This document shows positions 1 through 8,600 of a stretch of DNA of 64,000 nt, one piece after another. Within the stretch, counting starts at the first letter, position 1, and every line of letters starts with the position of its first letter. Source of the stretch: CAVUNY01 sp963843535. GTDB lineage: Bacteria > Chloroflexota > Anaerolineae > Anaerolineales > Anaerolineaceae. A program made the translations under genes and the position numbers. The stretch is from contig CAWJKU010000001.1 in NCBI GenBank assembly GCA_963843535.1, forward strand, positions 682,001 to 746,000, in the 5' to 3' direction. The notes under the pieces are model-generated. The model saw only the letters and a program-made list of their open reading frames with translations. It was not told where the DNA came from and did no database searches.

Positions 1-1
1 G

Positions 2-70
2 ATCATCCGCACCGGGTTGTATATCATGGCGTCACCATTCCGCTGGATCGGAAGAAAGATCAAGGCCTGA
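2..70 (+). CDS. C-terminal fragment of an unidentified gene
   Basis: The frame is open from the window edge to a TGA at 68-70. It encodes 22 residues ending in a basic stretch (RWIGRKIKA). The next gene starts 3 bases later, which suggests that the two are co-transcribed. The fragment is too short to assign to a family. It could equally be a chance open frame, but the tight spacing favours a real gene end. Confidence 0.45.
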   Translation: MIRTGLYIMASPFRWIGRKIKA

Positions 71-73
71 TGC

Positions 74-1504
74 ATGCATGCTCAAAATCGGTATGATGCG
101 GTGGTCGTCGGCGCCGGCCCAAACGGCCTGGCGGCGGCGATCACCCTGGCCCGGGCGGGCCGTTCCGTCGTGGTATTGGAGGCCAAGGATTCGGTCGGCG
201 GTGGCACCCGCACGGCTGAATTAACCCTGCCGGGTTTTAAACACGATATTTGCTCGGCCATACATCCCCTCAGCCTGGGTTCGCCGTTCATGCGTTCGCT
301 TCCCCTGGAAGAGTTTGGGGTGGAGTGGATTTTTCCACCCGCGGCCATCGCCCATCCACTGGATGACAGCCCGGCAGTGCTGGTCGAGCGCTCCGTAGAA
401 GCCACCGCGGCCTTGCTGGGGGGAGATGCCGGAGCCTACCGGCGCCTGATGGTCCCTCTGGCAGCTCACCAGGAAGATATCATGGAGGATTTGCTAGGCC
501 CTTTCCCGTTTCCGCCCCGTCACCCGTTTCAGCTGATCCGGTTCGGGTTAAGCGCCCTCTTTTCTGCCAGCGGCCTGGCCAGGAGCATATTCCGCGAGGA
601 ACGCGCCCGGGCGGTTTTTTCTGGGATGGCGGCCCATGCCATGCTGCCGTTAGGCCAACCCGGCACGGCGGCTTTTGGGCTGGTCCTGGCCATTCTGGCC
701 CATTCAGTTGGCTGGCCAATGGCTCGCCGGGGTTCCCAGACGATTACCGAAGCGATGGCTGCCTACCTGCTCACGCTGGGAGGTGAGATCGTGACCGGCT
801 GCTCAGTTTCCTCAATGGAGGAGCTGCCAGAAGCACGCGCCGTCTTATTTGATCTCACCCCGCGCCAACTGCTCAGTATCACCGGCAGCCGGCTGCCAAC
901 CGGGTATCGCCAGCAGTTGACCCGCTACCGTTATGGCCCGGGTGTGTTTAAGATCGATTACGCGCTTTCCGAGCCGATTCCCTGGAAAGACCCTGCATGT
1001 ATCCGGGCCGGGACCGTTCACCTGGGGGGCACGCTGGAAGAAATCGCTGCATCTGAAAAGGCGGTCTGGCAGAAGGGACCCTCTGAGCGGCCGTTTGTTC
1101 TGCTGGCCCAACAAAGCCTGTTTGACCTCAGCCGGGCCCCGCAGGGAAAGCATACGGCCTGGGCTTACTGTCATGTGCCGCATGGTTCGCAGCTCGATAT
1201 GACGGGGCCAATCGAAGCCCAGATCGAGCGTTTCGCCCCGGGATTTCGAGATCTGGTGCTTGCCCGCCATACGATGAACACCGTCGAGATGGAAGCCTAC
1301 AATCCAAATTATATTGGGGGAGACATCAATGGCGGGGTACAGGACCTGCGCCAGTTATTTACCCGCCCGGTTGCCCGTTGGGTGCCTTACAGTACCCCGA
1401 ATGAGCGTATTTTTATCTGCTCCTCCTCAACCCCACCGGGGGGAGGAGTTCACGGCATGTGCGGTTATTTTGCGGCTCGGGCAGTTCTGAAAAAGATGGC
1501 GTGA
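74..1504 (+). CDS. FAD/NAD(P)-dependent oxidoreductase of the phytoene desaturase/PYROXD2 type
   Basis: A 476-residue flavoprotein. The dinucleotide-binding motif VVVGAGPNGLAAA sits at about residues 10-22, followed by an acidic strand end (VVLEAKDSVGGGTRT) typical of phytoene desaturase-like and PYROXD2-like amine oxidase superfamily members. The C-terminus has the usual second FAD contact region (GGDINGG, then PPGGGVHGMCGYFAARAVL). The substrate is unknown. Carotenoid, polyprenoid or amine oxidation are all possible, but no carotenoid gene is nearby. The ATG at 74 gives the full Rossmann strand; other nearby ATGs are out of frame. It converges with pgmB, leaving only 14 bases between the two stops. 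Confidence 0.85.
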   Translation: MHAQNRYDAVVVGAGPNGLAAAITLARAGRSVVVLEAKDSVGGGTRTAELTLPGFKHDICSAIHPLSLGSPFMRSLPLEEFGVEWIFPPAAIAHPLDDSPAVLVERSVEATAALLGGDAGAYRRLMVPLAAHQEDIMEDLLGPFPFPPRHPFQLIRFGLSALFSASGLARSIFREERARAVFSGMAAHAMLPLGQPGTAAFGLVLAILAHSVGWPMARRGSQTITEAMAAYLLTLGGEIVTGCSVSSMEELPEARAVLFDLTPRQLLSITGSRLPTGYRQQLTRYRYGPGVFKIDYALSEPIPWKDPACIRAGTVHLGGTLEEIAASEKAVWQKGPSERPFVLLAQQSLFDLSRAPQGKHTAWAYCHVPHGSQLDMTGPIEAQIERFAPGFRDLVLARHTMNTVEMEAYNPNYIGGDINGGVQDLRQLFTRPVARWVPYSTPNERIFICSSSTPPGGGVHGMCGYFAARAVLKKMA

Positions 1505-1518
1505 AATCATCAATATTT

Positions 1519-2166
1519 CTAGACCTTCAAGCCGGCTAGAATCTGGGCAAGATGCACCCCTTCCAGACTGGGCAGCACCAAATTTGCGGCCCCCACGCGC
1601 TCAACCGGGCCAAGTCCCAGGGTCAGCATTCCGGCATCCATGCCGGCTGTAATTCCCACCTCCGCGTCTTCTACCACCACGCATTCAGCAGGCTGCATCC
1701 CCAGGGCCTTAGCAGCCTCCAGGAACAGGTCTGGGGCAGGTTTGCTCCGGGCGGGGGTATTACCATCCACCACGGCGTCGATCGCCGCGCCGATCTTGAG
1801 CCGCTCAAGCACCAGCGGGGCATTTTTACTGGCGGATGCGATCGCGATCAAAAAACCTGCGGCGCGCAGCTCGGCTAATAAGTCGACTGCCCCCGGAAGC
1901 AAGTTGGCAGGCGTCATGCGGTCCACGAGCTCCAGGTAATAGCTGTTCTTGCGCTCCATCCAGGCCTGGGCGGTCTCCTCGGATATGGGCTTGCCCTTGA
2001 GCATCACTGCCAGCGACTCGCGCCGCGAGACTCCACGCAGGTCATCATTATCAAGCCGCGAGAACGGCAGGCCTTCTTCATCCGCCAGGCGCTGCCAGGC
2101 CTGGTAATGAAATTCAGAAGTGTCCGTCAGGACGCCGTCGAGGTCAAATAGAAAGGCTCTGATCAT
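1519..2166 (-). CDS. pgmB: Beta-phosphoglucomutase (HAD superfamily)
   Basis: Converts beta-glucose 1-phosphate to glucose 6-phosphate in the cytoplasm. At 215 residues it has normal family length. HAD motif I is FDLDGVLTDT (nucleophile D8 and acid/base D10). The family-specific FHYQAW and GVSRRESL segments of the cap domain follow, then motif II (IASASKN), the lysine in SKPAPDLF, and the metal-binding VVEDAEVG. It starts 3 bases after the GH65 phosphorylase stop. This is the classic pairing, in which the phosphorylase product beta-G1P passes straight to the mutase. Translational coupling is likely. Confidence 0.95.
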   Translation of the reverse strand: MIRAFLFDLDGVLTDTSEFHYQAWQRLADEEGLPFSRLDNDDLRGVSRRESLAVMLKGKPISEETAQAWMERKNSYYLELVDRMTPANLLPGAVDLLAELRAAGFLIAIASASKNAPLVLERLKIGAAIDAVVDGNTPARSKPAPDLFLEAAKALGMQPAECVVVEDAEVGITAGMDAGMLTLGLGPVERVGAANLVLPSLEGVHLAQILAGLKV

Positions 2167-2169
2167 GGG

Positions 2170-4341
2170 TCACTTCTTCACTTCGAACGAAAGGATCTTG
2201 CCGTGGTCCACCAGCTTAAACGCGATGCGCGTCCAGGTCGATGGCAGGTTGGGATGCGTCTGCCAGCCGGAAGGGGTGCGGTGCAGCCCGGCAAAACCGA
2301 ACACCACGGCCTGCCACAGGCCGCCGGCTGAAGCGCCGTGAATGCCGTCGCCGGCATTGCCGCGCACGTCGAACAGGTCGGCCCGGGCGGCGCGCATGAA
2401 ATGCTCGTATGCCGCAGGGTCACCCACCCGGCAGGCCATGATGGCCTGGATGGAAGGACCGAGGGATGAGCCGAAAGTGTGGTCCGTGCGCGGCGTATAG
2501 TAATTGTAGTTCACGTGCAGCGTACTTTCGTCATACAGGTCGGGCAGCAGGTAAAGCAGCATGAGCACATCGGGCTGTTTGATCACCTGGGTCTGGTTGG
2601 CTTCCTCGATCCCGAACAAGCTCTGCACGGATTGGCTGCGCGGCTCGAGATCTGCCAGATTCACGTCCCTGCGCTGAAAATAACCCGAAAACTGCTCGAT
2701 CAGGCCGGAAGAAGGATCGTAGGGAATGTAAATGTGGTCGCACACCTTCTGCCATTTTTCTAGCTCGGGCTGGGTCAGGCGCAGGCTGCGGCGGTATTTT
2801 TGCCAGGCAGCAGGAGCTTTTTCCTGCAGCCAGCGAGTCAGGCCCAGGGCTGTGCGTAAATGCCACAGGGCCAGGATATTCGTGTAGGCAGAATTATCGA
2901 CATGGTCGTGATTTTCATCCGGGCCGATGATGTCGCAGATCTCGAAGCGCTCCCGCTCCGGAATCCATTCCACCCGGCTGGCCCAGAAGCGAGCCGTATC
3001 CAGAATGACCTCGGCTCCGCGCCGGATCATGAACTCGTCGTCGCCGGTCGCCTGCCAGTACTGCCAGATGGCGTAGGCGATGTCAGCTGAGATGTGAATT
3101 TCGATGTCACCGGTCCAGATGCGGATCAGTTTGGTGCGGTCGGCGTAATGCGGCACCCAGGTGGGGGTCACTTCTTCGCCGGTGCCGGCGCTTTCCCAGG
3201 GATACTGGGCGCCCTGGTAGCCGTTGGCTTGAGCCTTGCGGCGCGCCCCCAGCAGGTTGTGCCAGCGGTAGCTGAGCAGGTTGTGGGCGATCTCCGGGCG
3301 GGTGTAGGTGAAAAACGGCAGCATGAAGATCTCGGTATCCCAGAAGGAGTGGCCGCGGTAACCGTAGCCGCTGAGGGTTTTGGCGCCGATGTTCACCCGC
3401 TCATCCTGGCGAGGAGCGGCCGAAAGGAGCTGGAAGAGGTTGAAGCGCACCGCGAGCTGGGCTTCAGGGTCGCCGTCGATCTCGATATCGCTCTGCTGCC
3501 ATTCGGCCTTCCAGGCAGCGCAATGAGATTGCCAGGCTGCATCCCAACTCAGCTCGTGCAAGGCGCCCAACCGGCGCTGGACCTGGCTGAGTGGTTTCTT
3601 TGCTTCGCGGCTGGTGTAAATGACTGCCCATTTTTGGACGGTCACTGTTTCGCCCTGGGCAGCCTGCCAGCGCGCCGCCAGGGTGGGGTGGCGTATTACG
3701 TCCCACTGGCGGTAAGCAGCCGCCTGCCCCCCGGACAAGTTCAAAGTTATACCGATCACCAGATCGATGGAGCTGGCGCGGGTGCGGCTGTGCAGCCAGG
3801 CCAGGCGCGGTCCGGTCTTTTGGGCCAGGGTATTCCAATGCTTATATCCCAGGTTGTCGGCCTGCCCGTCAATTCCGCTGCGCACCGCGACTTGCCCCTG
3901 GTAATCTTCGGAGGTGATTTGTAAACGCACCCCGGCCAGGTGGGGATCCGCCAGGCTGGCAAAACGCTCGAAGACCAGGCGAGTGGTGCGGCCCTGGGGG
4001 CTGCGCCAGCGCAGGTCGCGGCGCAGGGTGGCTGTCGCCAGGTCCAGGGAGCGCTCATATGCCAGAATCTGCCCGGCTGCCAGGTTGAAACGCTCGCCAG
4101 CCAGAATCACTTCTAGCTCCATCCAATCCGGAATGTTCGCCAGCTCGGTGAACACCAGCGGCACATCGTCAAAGACGCCGTGCACGAATGTGGAGCGCTC
4201 TTCATCGGGATAGCCTTCTTCAAACACGCCGCGCGTGCCGAGGTAACCGTTGCCTATAGTAAAAATGGTTTCGCTGTGATGCTGCTTTGTGGGTTCGAAT
4301 TGTTTTTGGACAATCGACCAGCCGTTCATATTTGATGTCAT
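2170..4341 (-). CDS. Glycoside hydrolase family 65 disaccharide phosphorylase (maltose/trehalose/kojibiose type)
   Basis: A 723-residue inverting phosphorylase that would split an alpha-glucosidic disaccharide into beta-glucose 1-phosphate and a sugar. The N-terminal beta-sandwich opens with IGNGYLGTRG. The (alpha/alpha)6 barrel carries SGYGYRGHSFWDTEIFMLP and the general acid Glu476 in DIIGPDENHDHVDN. The DENHDH variant of the usual GPDEYHE loop leaves the substrate (maltose, trehalose, kojibiose or nigerose) open. No signal peptide is visible, so it is cytoplasmic. A GGAGGGG ribosome binding site precedes the ATG at 4341. It is co-transcribed with pgmB, which supports phosphorolysis rather than hydrolysis. 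Confidence 0.92.
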   Translation of the reverse strand: MTSNMNGWSIVQKQFEPTKQHHSETIFTIGNGYLGTRGVFEEGYPDEERSTFVHGVFDDVPLVFTELANIPDWMELEVILAGERFNLAAGQILAYERSLDLATATLRRDLRWRSPQGRTTRLVFERFASLADPHLAGVRLQITSEDYQGQVAVRSGIDGQADNLGYKHWNTLAQKTGPRLAWLHSRTRASSIDLVIGITLNLSGGQAAAYRQWDVIRHPTLAARWQAAQGETVTVQKWAVIYTSREAKKPLSQVQRRLGALHELSWDAAWQSHCAAWKAEWQQSDIEIDGDPEAQLAVRFNLFQLLSAAPRQDERVNIGAKTLSGYGYRGHSFWDTEIFMLPFFTYTRPEIAHNLLSYRWHNLLGARRKAQANGYQGAQYPWESAGTGEEVTPTWVPHYADRTKLIRIWTGDIEIHISADIAYAIWQYWQATGDDEFMIRRGAEVILDTARFWASRVEWIPERERFEICDIIGPDENHDHVDNSAYTNILALWHLRTALGLTRWLQEKAPAAWQKYRRSLRLTQPELEKWQKVCDHIYIPYDPSSGLIEQFSGYFQRRDVNLADLEPRSQSVQSLFGIEEANQTQVIKQPDVLMLLYLLPDLYDESTLHVNYNYYTPRTDHTFGSSLGPSIQAIMACRVGDPAAYEHFMRAARADLFDVRGNAGDGIHGASAGGLWQAVVFGFAGLHRTPSGWQTHPNLPSTWTRIAFKLVDHGKILSFEVKK

Positions 4342-4386
4342 GGATACCCCTCCGAAAAAAAATATTTTACCTTTTTTGATGAATTG

Positions 4387-4490
4387 GTCATTGCGAGGCC
4401 CGTTTTATTGGGCCGAAGCAATCTGCTCGTAATCATAGATTGCTTCGCTCACTTGCACTTGCGTGCGGTGCAAGTGTCGCTCGCAATGAC
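4387..4490. repeat. Compound palindromic repeat (MITE-like or intergenic mosaic repeat)
   Basis: The ends are a perfect 11-bp inverted repeat (GTCATTGCGAG at 4387-4397, CTCGCAATGAC at 4480-4490). Nested inside are three more inverted pairs: GGCCC/GGGCC around 4397-4414, GAAGCAATCT/AGATTGCTTC (4415-4424 and 4437-4446) and ACTTGCAC/GTGCAAGT (4451-4458 and 4468-4475). No coding capacity. It sits in the gap between the GH65 gene and the upstream propeller-glycosidase gene, and would fold as a branched hairpin in RNA. The rest of the gap (to 4594) holds another GC-rich palindromic patch and no gene. Confidence 0.75.
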
Positions 4491-4594
4491 GGGTTCATCA
4501 TGTCGTGTGACCAGCGTCAGCCCTACCTTACCCCAGGGCGCCTGGGCCCAGGGGTTGCCCGCGAAGCGCGCCTAAGCTCAGGGGCGCAGCCCGC

Positions 4595-5617
4595 TTATTT
4601 TTCCAGCGGTACAATCACCGGCAGGGTTCTCGTCCAATCCAGCCTGGCAAGGTATAGCCCTTTGGTGCGGTCGGAGTAGAGGTGGCCCGTGTCGACGATC
4701 TCCCGACTGCAGCTGCTGAGATACCACTGCCCATTGAACTCGAATACTTCGGCGGCATGGGCTGGCGAGAACCACATATCTTCTTTGTCGGTGAAATGAA
4801 GCGGGTCGTCCGAGACGACCAGGCGCGTTTCGTCTTGATGTTTGTAAAACAGGTAGAACAGGCCGTCTTTTTGGATCACACAGGGCGATTCCATCGAAGT
4901 TGTGCTCAGGTCCAGGGCCCGCTGGCGCACGTGCACCGGGCCGGCATCCTGCCAGCTTACCAGGTTTTGCGAAACGGCGGCGCCAATTGAGACCAGGCAC
5001 CCGCCAGTATTCTTTATCCAGGCTACATAATATAGAATAAAACCATATACCGGGTGGCGAATGACATGCGGGTCGCGGCAGCAGCACCACACGCCGGAAC
5101 CCGGCTCATATTCAGCCCAGTATTTTGAAGGCCGGAACACGGGGTTATAGGCGAACTTCTGCCAGTGATACAGGTCGCTGGATGTCGCCAGGCACATCGA
5201 TTCGAATTGAGTCGTGACGTTGTTCCCGGCGTAGAACAGGTAATATTGACCATTTTTCTCGGTCACGAAGGGGGCGATAATGTGGTCGGTTTCAAAAGAA
5301 GAGGAAGGATCCGGTTCCAGCAGATCGGGCGCGGGATTCCAGGTGCGTAAATCTGTCGAGGTGGCATGCCCGATCGTGACTTCATTTCCAACCGAATAGC
5401 AACCTAATCCGGCTGTTCCAGTGATGTGAAATAAATGCATGACACCGGCTGTGTCCTGGATAAAACAGTGATCGTTAACATAATGAGGAAAGTTGTCGTA
5501 AACCAGTACGAAACGGTCTGCCTGATATCGGATTTCCTGGGTTGATTTCTGGATAGGTTTTACAGGGGCCCCGCCAGCAACCTTTTCATTAGAAAGATCG
5601 AATTTTGTTGCAGCCAT
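4595..5617 (-). CDS. Five-bladed beta-propeller glycosidase-like protein (GH32/GH43/GH130 superfamily)
   Basis: 340 residues without a signal peptide. The fold is suggested by repeating blade motifs (GQYYLFYAGN, GLFYLFYKHQ, GQWYLSSCS) and by three acidic positions in the order seen in GH32/GH43 enzymes: the Asp in YVNDHCF near residue 48, RDPHV in mid-protein, and MESPCV. In family terms these would be nucleophile, transition-state stabiliser and acid/base. The family cannot be fixed by eye; fructosidase, arabinofuranosidase or a phosphorylase-like activity are all possible. A GGAGG lies 4 bases before the ATG at 5617. It precedes the GH65-pgmB pair on the same strand, but the 253-base gap with a repeat may separate transcription. 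Confidence 0.75.
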   Translation of the reverse strand: MAATKFDLSNEKVAGGAPVKPIQKSTQEIRYQADRFVLVYDNFPHYVNDHCFIQDTAGVMHLFHITGTAGLGCYSVGNEVTIGHATSTDLRTWNPAPDLLEPDPSSSFETDHIIAPFVTEKNGQYYLFYAGNNVTTQFESMCLATSSDLYHWQKFAYNPVFRPSKYWAEYEPGSGVWCCCRDPHVIRHPVYGFILYYVAWIKNTGGCLVSIGAAVSQNLVSWQDAGPVHVRQRALDLSTTSMESPCVIQKDGLFYLFYKHQDETRLVVSDDPLHFTDKEDMWFSPAHAAEVFEFNGQWYLSSCSREIVDTGHLYSDRTKGLYLARLDWTRTLPVIVPLEK

Positions 5618-5860
5618 GCAGCCTCCATCCTTTAAGTGGATGATGTTGTTTTAAAACGCACCATGAAAGTAATGTGACACGACAACCTGCCAATTCTACG
5701 TCATATTGTATTATGAAATAGGCCTGACTGACGGCAAGTTGTATCTTCGAAACCTGCCCCAATGGTATCCGGGGTGGCGTGAGAATGCGTGCAGGCGGTC
5801 GTGATCCGCTCTTGCAGGATGGCGGTCACCTGTTTTCGGTAAAAGAGTTGCTGCCGTGAG

Positions 5861-6886
5861 TTACGATGATTTACCAGGAGATTTATTGCCAGGCAGCGGC
5901 GCGATATATTGGTATTCGGGGGAGACCTGCTGTATCTTCAGGATGGCGATGATCCCTTTCCAGGTCTCATATAATCCTTTCGGGCAAGGCGGCAGGTCAC
6001 TCTTGATCTGCGCATGTAATTTACCGAGGTTGTAGCATGGCACCGCGGCGTACATGTGGTGTTCCGTATGGTAGTTCATATTCCAGTAGAAAAAACGAAC
6101 AACCGGGTTTAAATAAATCGTCCGGCAGCATAGGCGGAAATCCGGTACCTTATCTTGAAGGCCGATGTGTTGGGTGCTGTTGCATAAGAACAGAAGCCAC
6201 CCGCCGTAAAAGGGGGCCAGGGTTACCAGCACCGGTATCAGCCAGAGTCCGAAATAGAGGGATACGATCGTGAGTATGGCGTGCCCTGCCAGGTGCAGGC
6301 GAGCCCAATTGAACAGGCTGCGGCGCTGATCGACCTCGGCTGGGGGGAAGAGCGCATTTTCCCACGACCCTTCCAGACGACCGAAGCTCAGGCGGATGTA
6401 GCTTTTCAGGCGGCCAATAAAGTCCCAGGGATTGGCGATCGCGTTTTTCATGAAGTCGACCAGGGTCAGTTTCACCGGCAGCACCACTTCCAGGTCGTCA
6501 GGTGGATGAAGGGTAAACTTGTGATGTTCCTGGTGACTGGCCCAAAAATAGACCGGGTTGTTCCAGCTTAAAAAGCTGACCAGGTTCAGGAAAATGAGGT
6601 TCAGGGACTTGGTTTTGAAGACTGTTCGGTGGCACAGTTCGTGGAACGCATTGAGCAGGAAGGCATAGATGGTACCGTGAATGAACAGGATCAGCAGCAG
6701 AACGAAAAATGGCAGGTGTCCAGCCGCGTACCAGGCGGATGCGCCCGTGAAACCCAGCACCCCCAGGTGGCCCAGGGCCTGCACATACCCCCTCCAATCG
6801 CTGCGCTGGTTCAACCTGGTTAATATTTCGCGATTTACCGGCGACCGGTACCAGTTAATCTTTTGCCCTTTCTGTTCCTCAGCCAT
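5861..6886 (-). CDS. Membrane fatty acid desaturase family protein
   Basis: 341 residues with the three histidine boxes of membrane di-iron desaturases: HELCH (82-86), HQEHH (118-122) and HTEHH about 160 residues further on, followed by YAAVPCYNL. Hydrophobic stretches at about 45-80, 95-115 and 205-235 fit the four-helix membrane scaffold. It should introduce a double bond or hydroxyl into an acyl chain or carotenoid-like lipid at the membrane; the regiospecificity is unknown. GAGGAGGG precedes the ATG. It lies 20 bases behind the SIS gene on the same strand, so the two are probably one transcript, a pairing I cannot explain by pathway. Confidence 0.9.
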   Translation of the reverse strand: MAEEQKGQKINWYRSPVNREILTRLNQRSDWRGYVQALGHLGVLGFTGASAWYAAGHLPFFVLLLILFIHGTIYAFLLNAFHELCHRTVFKTKSLNLIFLNLVSFLSWNNPVYFWASHQEHHKFTLHPPDDLEVVLPVKLTLVDFMKNAIANPWDFIGRLKSYIRLSFGRLEGSWENALFPPAEVDQRRSLFNWARLHLAGHAILTIVSLYFGLWLIPVLVTLAPFYGGWLLFLCNSTQHIGLQDKVPDFRLCCRTIYLNPVVRFFYWNMNYHTEHHMYAAVPCYNLGKLHAQIKSDLPPCPKGLYETWKGIIAILKIQQVSPEYQYIAPLPGNKSPGKSS

Positions 6887-6906
6887 CGTTTTACCCTCCT
6901 CTCAGC

Positions 6907-7617
6907 CTACATATCTAATAAGTTTGGCAGGTGGCTGTAGCGCTGGATCACTTTTTCATTGTGCGCTTCTGAGCCATCCAGATTGGCGCTCATCAAGACG
7001 GGCGGCTCAAAGCCGTGAACCAGCAGGTATTGGATAGTCTCGACCATTACCGCGTTGAGGATTGCGGCGCCCAGGATCGTGGACAGCGCACCCGCTTTGG
7101 GTGCCATTTCGGGAAATGTGATACAGGCATCGCCGGCAGGCACCTGGCTGTCGAGGACGACATCGCCCAATTCATACAGCTTCTTGCCGGATGAATGGCG
7201 AGATCCGACGGACAGGGTATGTTCCATGGATGTCAGCACGATCACTTTGACACCCTTGCGGTGGGCATGCATGGCAACTTCGATGGGCGCAGGATTGCGT
7301 CCGGAATTCGAAATCACGAAAAGAAGGTCCTTCTCTTTGTACGGCGCATTTTCCATCAGAAGGGTTCCAAACCCTTCGAGTCTTTCTGCTTTCCCTTTCA
7401 ACGGGTCGATGATCGCCTGGACCGGATAGAGGCCGCCGGCGCGGGCGTGAATTTCCATGGAGAGAAGCTGCGAATGACCGCTGCCGAAGGTATATACCAT
7501 GTGGTCATTAATCAGTGTATCTCCGACCAGAGCGGCTGCCTGGCTGATCGCCCCGCTTTGAGAGTTTTTAATCCTCAGGATGCGTTCTGAGATGAAATCG
7601 AGATATTCATTGTACAT
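6907..7617 (-). CDS. SIS-domain protein (UPF0309-type sugar isomerase domain)
   Basis: 236 residues with a single SIS fold: TFGSGHSQLLSMEIHARAGG near residues 43-62, then LLFVISNSGRNPAPIEVAMHA with the serine-rich phosphosugar loop. The long conserved insert before the second half (DACITFPEMAPKAGALSTILGAAI) matches the UPF0309 group of SIS proteins rather than GlmS or MurQ. It probably binds or isomerises a phosphosugar, with unknown substrate. GGAGAG precedes the ATG at 7617. It diverges from the SIS-ROK operon, and the palindromic operator at 7815 lies between them. Confidence 0.85.
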   Translation of the reverse strand: MYNEYLDFISERILRIKNSQSGAISQAAALVGDTLINDHMVYTFGSGHSQLLSMEIHARAGGLYPVQAIIDPLKGKAERLEGFGTLLMENAPYKEKDLLFVISNSGRNPAPIEVAMHAHRKGVKVIVLTSMEHTLSVGSRHSSGKKLYELGDVVLDSQVPAGDACITFPEMAPKAGALSTILGAAILNAVMVETIQYLLVHGFEPPVLMSANLDGSEAHNEKVIQRYSHLPNLLDM

Positions 7618-7800
7618 AGTTTCTCTCCAACAGGGTCAAAATTTTTTTGTATAGGCCTGGGTTAATTATTGCAGACTGGAAGAATTGTGTTTTTTCAAAC
7701 AGACCCTTCATCAGGTTGGGATATTCTGCTTAAGTGTGATGCTGGCTTCAAGTATAATAATTCAGGGCAGGAGTTTGCTATCCTGTTTTATTTATGCTAT

Positions 7801-7806
7801 TATAAT
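7801..7806 (+). promoter_or_regulatory. Putative -10 box of the SIS-ROK-chaperonin operon
   Basis: TATAAT on the plus strand, 8 bases before the LacI-type palindrome at 7815. No convincing -35 hexamer is at standard spacing (TTGCTA at 7775-7780 gives 20 bases). Confidence 0.5.
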
Positions 7807-7814
7807 CTAGAATA

Positions 7815-7830
7815 ATGAAATCGATTTCAT
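7815..7830. promoter_or_regulatory. LacI-family operator, perfect 16-bp palindrome
   Basis: ATGAAATCGATTTCAT is a perfect palindrome with the central CG typical of LacI/GalR operators, placed just downstream of a TATAAT. Fifteen of its 16 bases recur at 13577-13592 in front of the LacI gene at 13641. That gene is therefore the probable regulator of this promoter. Confidence 0.8.
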
Positions 7831-7967
7831 GAGCGCCTGAGCTAGCGACCCTCCATTGATAAGGGTGGGTCAGTTTGACATTCATTGAAGGTATAAAATC
7901 TTGCAGATATTTCCCCCTGGCGCGTGGGCGCAGCAGCCAGCACCAGGAGAAACGGCTTGATGAATTT

Positions 7968-8600
7968 ATGGACCAAATTGACCGCCTGTTGAAGAAATAC
8001 CCCGACCTGGCTGATGCTGATGCGGCAATATATGCCGCTTATTCCTGCCTGGAGGCCTGTTATTCCGCCGGAAACAAGGTCCTGGTGTGCGGGAACGGCG
8101 GCAGCGCCGCTGACAGCGAGCATATCGTGGGCGAGCTGATGAAGGGCTATTTTCTCAAGCGCCCCCTATCGCCAGAGTTGAGCGCGCGCTTCAACCAGCT
8201 TTTACCGGGCCGCGGCCAATACCTGGTCGATCACCTGCAGGGCGCCCTGCCTGCTATTTCGCTGGTCAGCCAGGTCAGCCTGATCACAGCCTTCGCTAAC
8301 GACGTCGCCGCCGATATGATCTTTGCTCAGCAGGTATACGGTTACGGGCGCGCGGGCGATTTGCTGATTGGGATCAGCACGTCCGGAAATTCAATTAACG
8401 TCATCAACGCGCTGCAGGTAGGGCGGGTGATGGAATTAAAAACGATAGGATTGACCGGCCCGCAGCAGTGTACGATGGACGACGTGTGTGATGTGGTTAT
8501 CCATGTTCCCGGTTTTAATACCCCTGAAATCCAGGAGCGACATATCGCGGTTTATCACGCCCTGTGCGCCGAGCTTGAGGAAAGGTTTTTTAAACGATGA
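7968..8600 (+). CDS. SIS-domain phosphosugar isomerase, GmhA-like
   Basis: About 210 residues with the GmhA-type SIS signature: VLVCGNGGSAADSEHIVGELMKGY, then ITAFANDVAADMIFAQQV and LLIGISTSGNSINVINAL. GmhA interconverts sedoheptulose 7-phosphate and heptose phosphates, but related proteins act on other ketose/aldose phosphates. No heptose kinase or transferase is present, so the substrate is open. The frame is open further upstream to a TTG at 7875 preceded by AAGGGTGGG. I prefer the ATG at 7968 because the family normally begins at MDxIDRLLKKYP. The stop overlaps the ROK start as ATGA, so the two products are translationally coupled. Confidence 0.85.
   Translation: MDQIDRLLKKYPDLADADAAIYAAYSCLEACYSAGNKVLVCGNGGSAADSEHIVGELMKGYFLKRPLSPELSARFNQLLPGRGQYLVDHLQGALPAISLVSQVSLITAFANDVAADMIFAQQVYGYGRAGDLLIGISTSGNSINVINALQVGRVMELKTIGLTGPQQCTMDDVCDVVIHVPGFNTPEIQERHIAVYHALCAELEERFFKR

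Noticed and set aside
3094..3924. Plus-strand open frame of 276 codons inside the GH65 gene
   Set aside because: The GH65 protein on the other strand is full length with its catalytic motif. This frame has no recognisable domain.
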